This document shows positions 51,355 to 63,300 of a DNA stretch of 64,000 nucleotides, in pieces (position 1 is the stretch's first letter; each line of letters opens with the position of its first letter). The position numbers were made by a program, and so were the translations under genes. Location of the stretch: positions 93,997,228-94,061,227 of the forward strand of contig OY720344.1 in the NCBI GenBank assembly GCA_963082975.1, written 5' to 3'. Below the pieces are notes generated by a model, which was not told the DNA's origin, did no database searches, and was given only the letters and a program-made list of their open reading frames with translations. The DNA comes from Labia minor. Taxonomy: Eukaryota > Arthropoda > Insecta > Dermaptera > Spongiphoridae.

Positions 51355-54300
51355 TTATTTTATTAATTTTTTTAATTCTATTCGATTATATTTATCGCTG
51401 GGTGTTTTTGGTAAATAATTTGCAAATTGAACCCCACCGTGTAGCCATTTATGTTCATGAAGACGTTCTGTAATAAAAATAAAAATTTAAATGAAAGGTG
51501 ATGATTAAAAATAAATTTATGTTACCCTGAATAAAGAGGATGAGTTCCTGTTCAGTGACTTGGGTATTGGGTTTCTTGATGACCATGGCCCGAGCATGTT
51601 CCCAATCAGTCGGGTGCGGAATTCCAATCACACAAGATTCAAGCACCGCTGGATGAGCTAAATAAACGTAAAAATAAGAATCGATATTTCACTTTCCAAT
51701 TTGCATTAATTAAATCCATTTTCTAAATTTAATAACTCACTATAGAGAACACCTTCTATCTCCGAGGAATTGACATGATTCCCTTTATACTTAATTAGTA
51801 ATTTGATTCGATCCAACAAATAAAAATTTTTATCTTCATCATAATATCCATAATCCCCAGTATGTAACCATCCCTGGAATATTCACAATTCATAGTTTAA
51901 ATATTATATTCAATATAATATTAAATATTATAAAAAAATCCCTTAATTTGGAAAATAAATCAGTATTACTGACATCATTATCAATAGCATCTGAAGTAGC
52001 TGAAGGATTTTTGTAATATCCCATCATCAAGACAGGCGATTTAAAACACAATTCACCAGAGCAATTAGCTGGCAAATTTAATCCAGTGTCAATAGAGATC
52101 ACCTGAAATAAATAAAATTTTATATGCTATTTCTAAAATAGAACAAAACAAAAAATTTAGTTATAAACCTTTATAATATACCTTAGCTTGAGCACTATAA
52201 CCAAGCTTACCAACACATTTTGGAATTAAATCTGTTGGTTCAAACATAGTAAGTACTTCAGTCAATCCATAAAATGATCTTACATGAACTCCCTTAAAAA
52301 TTTCTCTGGCTTTGATTAATGTATCCTCAGGTATTAGGGAGCCAGAAAAATTTAAAATTTTTAATGAAGATATATCATATTTTTTTATTCCTTCTTTAGT
52401 CAAAATTCCCAAAAACGGTGGAGAAACACTGGTAGAAACAATCTAAAAAATATATATTTCATAAATCAATTTAAATCTAAAATAAATTAAATTTAGGAAA
52501 TGCTATTCTCACCTTGAATTTATCGATTGATTTTAAAAAAAGATCGGTAGAAAGTCGAGGAAGAATATAATTTGTCTGACCGCGGTTCATAGACCAGAAT
52601 CTGAAAATAATACCCGTAGCCCAAAATGGTCCTAAAAATTATGATTTAATAATGTATTCATTCAAGTTGGACAAGAAGTGAAAGTTAAGGACGAAAGTTC
52701 TTGTTTAGATTTATAATTAAAAGAACGAGAGGGAGGCTAAAAGATTAGTTAAGAAAGAATTGTATATTGTGAGATGTATTAGAAAATAGAAGGAACAGTT
52801 CTCTTCACCACAAAGAGAAGAAGCGGAAGGAAAAAGATGACTGATGAAAGAAAAGTGCATACCATAAAAATTTAAGTAAAAAGAAATATTTTTAAAAAAC
52901 ACACTTTAATTAAAATTGCACTAAAAAGTAAAAAATAAAATCACTGTAAAGTGTGTGCGCTCAAATTATAATAACACCGTAAAACATTTGCTTCCATTTG
53001 GTGTTATTATAATTTGAGCGCACACACTTTACAGTGATTTTATTTTTTACTTTTTAGTGCAATTTTAATTAAAGTGATTTTTTTAAAAATATTACTTTTT
53101 ACTTAAATTTATTTTATACTTTTTAGAGTCGTGTTCAGCGCCTCTAGAACTGCTATCGCCATCTATGATTGAAATAGTGAACGATTCCATATTCCGCATA
53201 TGAAAGTTTAGTTAATTAATTACCACTAATAGATAAATAATTCAGTGAATTTTTCAATTGATTCGTGTATTATTAGCAGGTGCAAGCGCGTATGCAAAAT
53301 TTCAAGTTGATTGAATGACGGGAAGTTGTTGAAATATCGATTATAAAATGCGGCGTACAAACGGATAACCGGACAACGGGACAGTGTGAGTTAAATAAAG
53401 TGTATTAAAAAAGAATGAAGAACCACAAGAAATCGACTGATGAAATAACGGGTTTCCAAATGACCCATAAGAATTTTTTTTTTTTTAATATTACAATAAA
53501 AACCCTAAGATCTACATATTCTAAAATTGATCCTAATAGTTGGTTTCCGTTTCAAGAAATCTGTCTGTCATGTTTTTCTTTTTTGTATAATTTTTAATTA
53601 ATGTTTGTTAATTTGCTCTTTTGTAAGGCAAAATAGACAACAAAATAAATAATAATAATAATAATAATAAATACTAAATATATATTTCGAAATATCGTCC
53701 AGATTTATTAAAAGATATATATAAAATAATAAATATTTATTTTTATTTCTAATAAAAATAATTTAATTAATTGATTAATAAATCATTATTTTTTATTTAT
53801 AATATATATTATTATTTAGATAATATATATCTAATAGTTTAGTTTACATAAGATATTATTTAGATTTAAAGATTGAACTGACAGCTCTCCTTGAAACATT
53901 GTATCTATTTGAAAATTAAACTTGAATTTTTTTTAACAATTTTCAATTTGTTTATGGAACTGAGAATTCATAATAAACAAGGTAAAATTATTAAAAACAT
54001 ACAGTTTTAAGTTTCAAGATATTTTTTATTAAACTTTATAATCATTACGATATTTACTAAACAAACAAATATTTTATCATTTTTTCAAACTTCTATCAAA
54101 CTTATGATGATGATGACGTTATTCTCGAAATGATCATAATATTTAATAAAAATCTATCTTGAAACTTAAAACCGTATATTTTTAATAACTTATCTTTAGT
54201 CCATTGATTTTATTATTAATTTTCAGATCTATTTATAATTGAAAATTGTTAAAAAAAAAATCTTTCAAGTAAATTTTAAAAAAAGATATTATTTATCTGT

Positions 54301-56904
54301 TTACATGAATATCAAGTATACATATAATTATCTATTTGTTGAGTTATGATATGAGAAAATCAAAGGAATAAATTCTGGGGTGAAAGTTCAGGTCAAAAAA
54401 ATATGAAGGAATTTTATTTTTTATATTAACAATAAGTTGTTTTTATTTTGAAAAATGAAATGACTTATTTTTACTACCTCGCCAGAGATAGTATTGCGAT
54501 CACGAAAATTTTCGATGTTGAGATTTTGATGTTTTTATACGTTTTGAAGGTTCCTGAATCATGAATCCTGAATCACTAAGGTTGAGAAAAATGTCTGTGT
54601 GTGGGTATGTGTGTATGTATGTAGACAGGATTACGCAAAAACGGTTTGAGCTAGAATCATGAAATTTGGTACATGAGCATTATTCAAAATTCGTAGTTTT
54701 CTATCAACTTTTGAGAAATGTTGCTCAACCTGAAGAGAGTCATTACCTACAACGTTTTGATTTGTTTCCTCTAAAGGTTTAAAGTGACCGTAAAAATAAA
54801 GATATATGTTTGATAATTTTTCACATGATTAGAAATTGTATAAAACTGCTATATATAGAATTTAAGCTTGACTGAAAGTACCAGAATTAATTTTTTTAAC
54901 ACTGCAAATCTCACGCGCCAACACGTGACGTGGTGCCATCAACAAAGAGCCAAACATGCGCTGGTTTAATAAATATTATCTATTAATTTTAATTTATAAT
55001 TTATAAATTTAATTTAAATATATTATGTTATTTAATCCAATTCAAATTGCGAGATAGTCAAGTGGAGATACTCCAGCTTATTTCAGTAAAATATAATTAA
55101 AATAATAAATAAAACAAAGAAAAATAACAACTGTACCTGAAGCTACTAGACAATTTCCTTCATACAATCTCATGGAGTATTCGAAATATCTCGTATGATA
55201 AAGAATACTAAAATGAGAATGACACACGACTTTAGGTGATCCCGTAGTTCCCGAAGAGCAGATCATAAGTAAACATTTATTCTTTAACTCATCATTGGGT
55301 AGCTAGAAGAAATTTACTTTATTATAATTTCTTTTCAAAATAATATAGCTCCAATGATTTATAGAAATCTACGAATAGATTTCAATTATGAGTAAATATA
55401 GTATAATAAATAAGTTGAATAGTATGCTGAATTTTTCCAAAACAAAGGATTAAAGGCTGAAATTATCAATAAAAATGAATGAAAAAGAAAATTAATCAAT
55501 TTTATTTTATAAAGTTTTATGTTTAAACAAAATGATTCAATGACTAAAAATATAAATCTTCTCAAAACAATAATGTTAATTTGAATATGAAGAAGAGATA
55601 CTAACATCAACAGGCATGAAGGTCGGATCAAAATAGTTTATTTCAGTGAATATTTCATGTAATGAAATAGTATTTTCATCTGTAATTGGTACTTGTGGAT
55701 TGTCAGAAATTAAAAAATAAGGATTTAATCCAATATTTTTACAAGAGCTTTTCAAAAGTGGATAAACTTTAGAGTTTACAACAATAATATATGGTTCTGA
55801 AGTTTTGAAGAGGTTTTCATAATCGTCTAAAAATGACAAACATTTTATTAGTTAATGTCAAATAGTTTATGAGTAGTCATTTCTTTCTAAGTAGAGAATT
55901 CAGTTTGTAAAATCTTGAGATAATGATAAAAAAAACTTTGATATTTCTTTACGTTTTAAGCTCCAGGTCTAAACTACAATTTCTAAAATTGAATTCAATA
56001 TTCGAAATTTAATAATACATTTAGAAAAAATGTTTGTTTTTTTTTAATTTTAAGATATAATATCGAAAATAATATGATTAATATTACTAGGGGAGAGGTG
56101 GGTATATTTATTAAACAATATCAGTTAATTATATATTTATAAGAAGATGTCAATTACCTTGACCAAGCAGACTGGACAATGGAAAACAGATGTAATCGGC
56201 AAGAAAACATCCAATCATACAAGGTGAACAAAGTAATTCATTGCCGGTACATAAGAGGAGAATATTTGATGAATTATTTTTCAATTGAATGAGTTTTCGA
56301 GCCAAATTTTGGCTTTTAATTAAAAGTTGACGAAAAGTATAAAATTCATTAGTTTCCAAGCATTGCTAAAAATCATAAATTTTCTATATCGTATCTTTTA
56401 TAAACGTTATGTTTTTTAACTTAATAAATACTCAAATAATATCATTTTATATAAAATTTTCAATAGAACAATTCCAATTTTCGTTAAAGCAAAATACTTA
56501 TTTTATTAATCAAGTTTTACTATCTCGCCATTACCTATCTCGTTTTCACGTTTTGAAGGTCCCTGAGTCATTTTTACTAAGGTTGAGCAAAATGCCTGTG
56601 TGTGTGTTTGTGTGTGGGGGGTAGACAAGATTACACAAAAACTAGAGAATAATAAAATTTGTTACACGGGCATTATTCAAAATTCGTATTTTTCTATCAA
56701 CTTTTGAAAAATGAAGCTCTTTCGGAAGTGGGTCATTACCTACCACGATTTCATTTTTTTCCTTTTGATTGAATCACTGAAAGTACTGGAATTAATTTTT
56801 AACACGTTAACTGAGAATCACGCACATTTCTCAAAAGTTGATAGAAAAATACGAATTTTGAATAATGCCCGTGTAACAAATTTTATTATTCTATTACTAT
56901 AAAG

Positions 56905-56937
<33 letters not shown>

Positions 56938-57612
56938 GACATTTTTCTCAATAGTTAGAGAAAATGACTCAGGGACCTTCAAAATCTCGACATCGAAAAT
57001 TTTCATGATCGCAATACTATCTCTGGGGAGATAGAAAAAAGATTAAAAATTTGAAAAAAAAAATGTGTGTGTTTGGGTGTAAATTACTCTCATGGATCTT
57101 TAACGATTAACTGAAGAATGACAATTTATTAATAAATAGAATAATAACAAGTAATAAGTTAACTGGGAATCATTGGTCAGTTGTCACTGGACACTCGAAC
57201 AGTGCAGTCGCTTGATAACGATTGCGGAAGTAGCAATCGAAACGTTGTGTATATGTTTGATTTTTTGAATAAATTTACAATAACAAATATCAATATGTGG
57301 TTTAATTTACAAAATTCCGTTATAAGTAATAAGTTTTATATATATTTATATTAATATTTGTTGAAAGTTCGTATTTTACTAATATAAATTTCTCCTTACA
57401 TTCTCTATTATTATATAATATTTCATATTTTTATTTTTTAAAAAAATACTAACAAACTATGTATTAATATAAAAGTTATCTTTTAACAATACCTCAGCGA
57501 TCTGATCCAAATCATGCTGAATTAAAGCATTCCAGATATACTTTCCAAAAGAAATCAAGTGTTGACTTTCAAAATTTTGTTCATCTCCACAAATGATATG
57601 ATTATTACTCAT
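51355..57612 (-). CDS. ACS4: divergent luciferase-like acyl-CoA synthetase (ANL superfamily), 533 aa
   Basis: Exons: 57612-57493, 56365-56158, 55826-55606, 55302-55137, 52631-52513, 52442-52182, 52102-51974, 51873-51741, 51657-51526, 51467-51355, with the array's phases. It starts [11 protein letters not shown]. Motifs: P-loop [11 protein letters not shown], where Val replaces the usual Gly after the lysine; [23 protein letters not shown], which keeps the Gly that ACS1-3 lost; and C-terminal P-K-T-P-S-D-K, which keeps the lysine but has Asp where nearly all relatives have Gly. It ends K-K-L-I-K, no peroxisome signal. All frames are open and borders GT-AG, so it is not a plain pseudogene, but both loop changes could alter or weaken catalysis. 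Intron 4 (2.5 kb) holds a long palindrome and a HINE-like copy; intron 1 holds an inverted HINE pair and a hammerhead-like word. Confidence 0.92.
52868..53112. repeat. near-perfect long palindrome in ACS4 intron 4
   Basis: Arms of about 110 bases (left aaatttaagtaaaaagaaat; right inverse ending acttaaattt) around a ~20-base loop (gtaaaacatttgcttccatt). The inner arms, with gtgtgtgcgctcaaattata and its inverse, are perfect over some 75 bases. The following ~290 bases (to 53400) are an unassigned G+C-richer stretch. Confidence 0.85.
54473..55077 (-). mobile_element. HINE-like element, copy 5 (ACS4 intron 4)
   Basis: Hairpin end at the left (actacctc gcca gagatagt, one mismatch), short GT stretch near 54593-54618, and far end gcgagatagtcaagtggaga then ctccagct. 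It ends 60 bases from the exon at 55137. Confidence 0.65.
56519..57034. mobile_element. HINE-like element, copy 6: two hairpin ends joined head to head
   Basis: The left half (56519-56815) runs inward from the hairpin end as in copies 1, 2 and 5. The right half (56816-57034) is the same segment in inverse orientation, ending gcaatactatctctggggag. The tctggagtg end is absent on both sides. The (GT)n of the left half faces (CA)n/(TA)n in the right. It lies in ACS4 intron 1. Confidence 0.65.
57160..57300 (+). repeat. possible Penelope-like element relic with hammerhead-like word (ACS4 intron 1)
   Basis: At 57211-57245 the sequence cttgataa is followed by a 7-bp perfect stem (cgattgc, loop ggaagta, gcaatcg) and then aaacgttg. 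This resembles the C-U-G-A-n-G-A, stem II, G-A-A-A-C core of hammerhead ribozymes known from Penelope-like elements, with two core bases changed. No reverse transcriptase is nearby. Confidence 0.35.
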
Positions 57613-59035
57613 CCTTGAAAATGAAAATAAAGACTGAAGATTTTTCAACTAACATAAATGATGATAGATTTATCATTTTATCTGTGACTTACACATTTAC
57701 ATTATCTCATTTCTAATTATATAACATATTTATTTTTTTTCTAAATTATAATATTGTTTTTAGATTATTTATTATCTAATATTTAGTAAAATTATTGAAA
57801 AAACTATTTCCGAGTATATTATTTTTTTGAAAAAATGAAGTTTTTATGTTATATAACATTTTATTTCTAATGAATCATTGTTTAAAGGGAAATGTTAAAT
57901 AATCAAAAAGTAATTAATATTTATTGAAGTAAGTAAAAAAGTAAACATAAGAGGAAAAGAATAAAAAATTAAAATTATATGGTATTTATTTGCACACAAT
58001 GTGGAAATTTAATATTTTTATATACGTTTTAATATACAATTTAAATTTAATGTGTTAATATTTCCTACTAAATAGAACTAATAATTCACTTCACCCAAGG
58101 CTATCTAGGTAAATATCTATCCATATCTAACAATAAGTGTAAGCAAAAGATGCGTCGAATCGGGACGCTTCCGAATAAGGGCACATAATTTATGCAATTT
58201 TTAAACATAAAAATAAGAAATAAGTAAGATGAATAAGTATTTACTTCATTTTGTAATACTAATCTATTTCTAAGGGTATGTAAAATAAAAATCAATAGAA
58301 ACTAAAATATCAATTTTTTTTCTAAAGCTTATTTGAGGGGCGACAATTACTGTTTTAGTTCGGGCGACAAAATCCAAGACCCAGCCGGCTCTTATTCCTC
58401 TTTTACCTTATATTGATATACTATTTGAAATCATGTAAAAAAATTAAATTTCATCAAAATAAAAAGGATAATTTATAAAAGATTAGAAACTGGTTTTATC
58501 GTTAAAATTAATTTAATATTAATTTTTTTTTATATGTTTTAATATACAATTTAAATTTAATAATTATATGTGATAAGATTTCTCCCAAATAGAAAGTTCA
58601 TCCGGTTAATGACCTCATTTAATCTGATTTCTATTTCATTCAGCTGAAGTAAAGGGGAGACCAAGCTCAAATCAAATTATATAGGTATATATAAATTAAT
58701 CAGTTAATCAAGGGTAATTAATTAATTTATTGTTTAATTAATAGTAAAATATAAATATAAAATTAATAATATAATATAAATATTGATAATAATTACTTAA
58801 TAAATTCATAAAATATATATTTATATATGTAAAAATGTTTTATTTACGAAATTTTCTTCTGTTAAAAGAAAGTACAATATATTAAAATTATTAAACATTT
58901 ACATTAATTAATATATATTTCAATTACAAATAAATACCTGTTAAAAGAATTAAATTATTCGTTAATTAAACAGTAGTTTTCAATATTCACACAATATAAA
59001 GTTAGATATCCAATCATCCAATGATAAATATAATT
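57613..59035. other. 5' flank of ACS4 and spacer
   Basis: A+T-rich; a G+C-rich patch at 58326-58400 (gaggggcgacaattactg) resembles the repeat at 18032-18135. No exon seen. Confidence 0.4.
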
Positions 59036-59176
59036 ACCGACCGGCGATAGTAAGGAAGGTATTGTTTTCACACCAAATTTTTATAATTTTATTAAGAAAA
59101 ACTTATTTTTAGTTATATTGAAAACTAGTGTCTTAGATAAAATGGAGATGTCACTGTAAGCATAGCTTTACATATA
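59036..59176 (-). repeat. dispersed repeat R1, fragment
   Basis: The inverse of ccgaccggcgatagtaagga then tattgttttcacaccaaatt matches the right part of the copy at 44275-44890. Confidence 0.6.
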
Positions 59177-59296
59177 TACATTTCCCGCGTTTTTGTTAGA
59201 AATACCTAAGAAAATTAGAAATATTTATCAATTGGTAGTATATTAAGTAAATTAAATTACTAATTTTACAATACAAATAATAATAATAATGATCTA

Positions 59297-59762
59297 TATA
59301 TCTCTATGGCTCTACGGAACTCGAAAGTTCTTGGCCCCAGCAACCACACTTCTCCAAGTATCCCTATTCTGAGTCACAACCCTCCAATCCCAACCCTCTC
59401 CCATCTCTCTCACGTCCCTTCCTACATTATCCACCCACCGCGTCCTTGGTCTTTCAAGCGGGCGTTTCCCACCCAGTCTCCCCACCAATATATTTTTCGC
59501 CATTCTTTCCTCTCCCATTCTAGCCACGTGCCCTGCCCATCGCAGCCTTCTCGATTTTATAATTCTAACTATATCTAGAGATGCATAGAGGACATGCGAT
59601 TCCTCGTTATGCAATCTACGCCATTCCCCGGTGACCTAATCTTTCTTTGGCCCATAAATGCTTCACAGAATCCTATTCTCAAATACTCTAAATCTACTCT
59701 CGTCTCCTAAGGTATAGATCATGCCTCACACCCATATAATACAACCAGCAAAATAATTGTTT

Positions 59763-59768
<6 letters not shown>
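59297..59768 (-). mobile_element. LINE 3' end, family L1a, copy 4
   Basis: On the minus strand it reads the end of the reverse transcriptase polyprotein, with one long open stretch (59312-59614): H-N-E-E-S-H-V-L-Y-A-S, R-R-L-R-W-A-G-H-V-A-R-M-G-E-E-R and R-D-T-W-R-S-V-V-A-G-A-K-N-F-R-V-P, then a stop and the family tail. It is the best-preserved 3' end of the four. It lies between ACS4 and ACS5. The plus-strand frame at 59306-59578 is its shadow. Confidence 0.87.
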
Positions 59769-59793
<25 letters not shown>

Positions 59794-60350
59794 AATTGTA
59801 AAAATTTAAAGGACATTATTTTTTTGATTTTCCAGTAAAATTATTTTTTTTTTATTATAAAAACATTGTGTCTCGTTTTAAAAATTTTATATATTTACTT
59901 GAATTGTACATTCTTTTAAATATTAAAATTTACAGATATTTTTATTTTTTCATATATTATTTTAATATTATGTATTAATTTTAATTATTTAAAATAATCG
60001 TTCCACGCGAGTACATATGTTTCAACAAAAGGCCAATTCTTCGATTTTTCAAAGATATTTGAAAGCAATTTCTTTTTAAAATGAATCTCTGCCTACTTTT
60101 GACACAATAACAATATTGATGGTGTTCATATCATTAACTTCAATATATATTAAAAACAATAATTAAAATTATAAAATAAAAAGGACAACACTCCTATTTT
60201 AAAAAATAAATAAAGTTAGTTAGTTCTGTTCTCTTAAAGAAATTAATGGCAACGCTAAATAATATAATAAATTTTTGCTTAGTAACCTACATAGATTTCA
60301 ATATTAATTATAATGAATATTTTAAAAGATACAAATTCTATTAATATTTT

Positions 60351-63300
60351 TCATTTCAATCCTTTAAGATGGAGTTCTTTTAGTTGATTTCGATTCACTT
60401 TTCCTGATGCTGTCTTTGGTAATTTTTCTATAATTTCAATCCCTCCATAAAGCCATTTAAATTGAGAAAGTCGTTCTAAAAAAATAATAGAATTGAATCA
60501 ATAATTGCACCCAATATTTCATTACAAATAACAATTAGTTAACTTTGATTTTTTTTTAATTTTCAATTATTTAACGATAAAATTAAAGTAAAAATTATTA
60601 ATAAACCTATATTCATTAGATAAGAAACCATTTTATCGTTCTTGTTAATAATTTATTTTCAAATTATCAAAATTTAAAAATAAATCGTCTTCTCTCACCT
60701 TGAATATATTTATCTATTTCATTTATGGTAAGTTTAGAATTGGGCATTAAAACTACATAAGCTTTGGCGTGTTCCCAATCAATTTCATGAGGGATTGAAA
60801 TAACACATGCCTCAAAGATTTCAGGATGCTCTGAATAAAAAAAAAGATAAATTAATAATGAATAATCATACAAATGTTGAATTATTAAACATTGGCGTGA
60901 GGAATTCAAGTTGGGAAATTAAAATAAACTATGAGAATAAATCAAAATGAAATTTACCCAGAAGAACTTCTTCTATTTCTGTAGCTTGCACATGATGGCC
61001 CTTATATTTTATAAGTGATTTTATTCGATCTACTATGAAAAAATACCCTTCGTCATTAACATATCCAAGATCTCCTGTATGGATCCATCCCTAAAAAAAA
61101 TTACATTTTAGATATTTTTCACATATTATGAAAATTTGTAAAAATTATAAAAATATAAACCTCTTTATCAATTGTATCAGCTGTAGCTTTCGGATTATCA
61201 AGATACCCCATCATTAAACTTGGAGTTTTAAAACATAGTTCACCTTTTGAATTGAAAGGCAATGTGGCACCTGTTTCCATTGAGATTACCTAAAAATTTT
61301 CAATATTATTATATTATTTCTAATTTATCATTAGAATTGAAAATAATATTTATAAAAAAAGATTATCTTTAAAATTTATAGATACCTACCTTTGCCTGAC
61401 ATTGAAATATTAATTTTCCAATACTTTCTGGGTATGCTGCTAAATAATCATGAATAAAAATAAATTCTGTAAGTCCATATGCTCGAAAAATCTTTGTATC
61501 TTTGAATTTATTTCTAGCACTGTTTAAGGTGCTTTCTGAAATTGGGGATCCAATACAAAGGATATATTTCAGGGAGGAAAGATCATATTGAGATATATCA
61601 GATTTTAACATATTTCCTAAAAGTGGTGAAGATACAAGGGTAAACTCAATCTGTAAATAATCATATTAATTTACTAAAAATATAATAAATATTTTAATCA
61701 CTTATAATATTTTACCTTAAATTTAGAGACGGCAGAGAAAATGTTTTCTACTGTAACTTTTGGTAAAATATAATTAGTGAATCCACATCCTAGACTCCAT
61801 AATCTATTAGTAAGTCCAGTTCCCCAAAAAATGCCTAAAAATCAAATTTTATACTCATAATATAATTTTCTTAGAAATATATAATAAAAATGTTTATAAT
61901 TTTATAGCTGAATATAGTATATAAGTAATATATTAAAATTGGTTTGTTATTAAAAAAAAGAAATTCGCAAAATATTTTTTTTAAAGACTAATTCAAATCC
62001 AAATATAAGAAGTTGAAGTATCATCGGATTAACGGAAGTATTACAATTATTTTAATCCAAAATGACTGACAATAAGGATCTAATCATGATTTTCGAACAA
62101 TATCTTAAGAATATATTTTAATTGTTGTTCTTTCCATTTTTGAATTTAAATTAGTCAAATAATATTTATTATATTATAAGAAATCACCTGCTATTGTCAA
62201 CAAATTTTTTGGATAGTTGTTTTTGTTGATAAAATCTTGACAGTCGTTAACAAATGATATCGAGGAGTGACTGTGTTGAACTCCTTTAGGATGTCCTGTA
62301 GTTCCGGATGAAGGTAAAATTATCGAGCATACTTCTTTCAATTTTTCTTTAGGTAACTAAAAAAATAAAAAATTAAATTAAATTGTAATTTATTTTTGAA
62401 TTTTTGGGATGATAATTTATTCTAATTAGATATTTATCATAAAAATATGTCTTAAATGAAATTATTTGAACAGTTACTTGCATCAAAAGGTTGAAATGTC
62501 GGATCAAGTTGATTTGATTTGTTGTTAATCTCCTGAAGAGATAGACAATCATCGTTTGGAAGTTGATTTTCAGGACAATCAATAAGTATAAAAATTGAAT
62601 TAAGACCCTTATTATCACAAGCTCCTTTCAATCGAGGATAATCTTCCAAACCGACAATAACCACACGAGGTTTTGATTTTTCAAAAAATAATTCATAATC
62701 TCCTGAATCAAAAGGAATTAATAAATTAGTTTTAAGAAATATTCCAAAATAAAAATAAATGTTATAAAGCTTTTTATATTTTTTATAAAATTCCTATCAC
62801 CCTATAGCAGATATGAGCAAGGATGAAGCCAATGAGAGCCGCATATATAAATTTGATAATCTTAATAAGAATAATTTTTGTTTATTAAAGTGTCTCTGAC
62901 GTTACTAAACTCGGATGGTCTATACAAACTATAACCTATCTGGAACCACCTCCATCCAATTCAAAACTTCTCAGTTTCTTCAAATTTATCTTTAAAAACA
63001 TTTTAATATTTTATATATAATATACTAGTATTTGCTAATATTTTTACAGACCAAATTTCACATATGGAGATTTTAACATATCTCCACGAATCATGCATTT
63101 TGTTAACAGAAAAAAGTATTTTTAGCATGATGTCTGTCCGTCCGTCCGTCTGTGTGTCCGTATAGTGGAGTGGTTCCCAAAGTGGTCTATATCGACATCC
63201 AGGGGTCTATGGCGGCCTGCAAGGGGTCTTCACCAGCGAATAAAAAATTTGGGGGTCCATGAAATGAAAATGGGGTCTACGATAGTGGATCTCAAGCCTA

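Noticed and set aside
53400-53600. Plus-strand open frame at 53415-53597
   Set aside because: It lies in ACS4 intron 4 with no splice or homology support; low-complexity Asn/Phe/Lys content.
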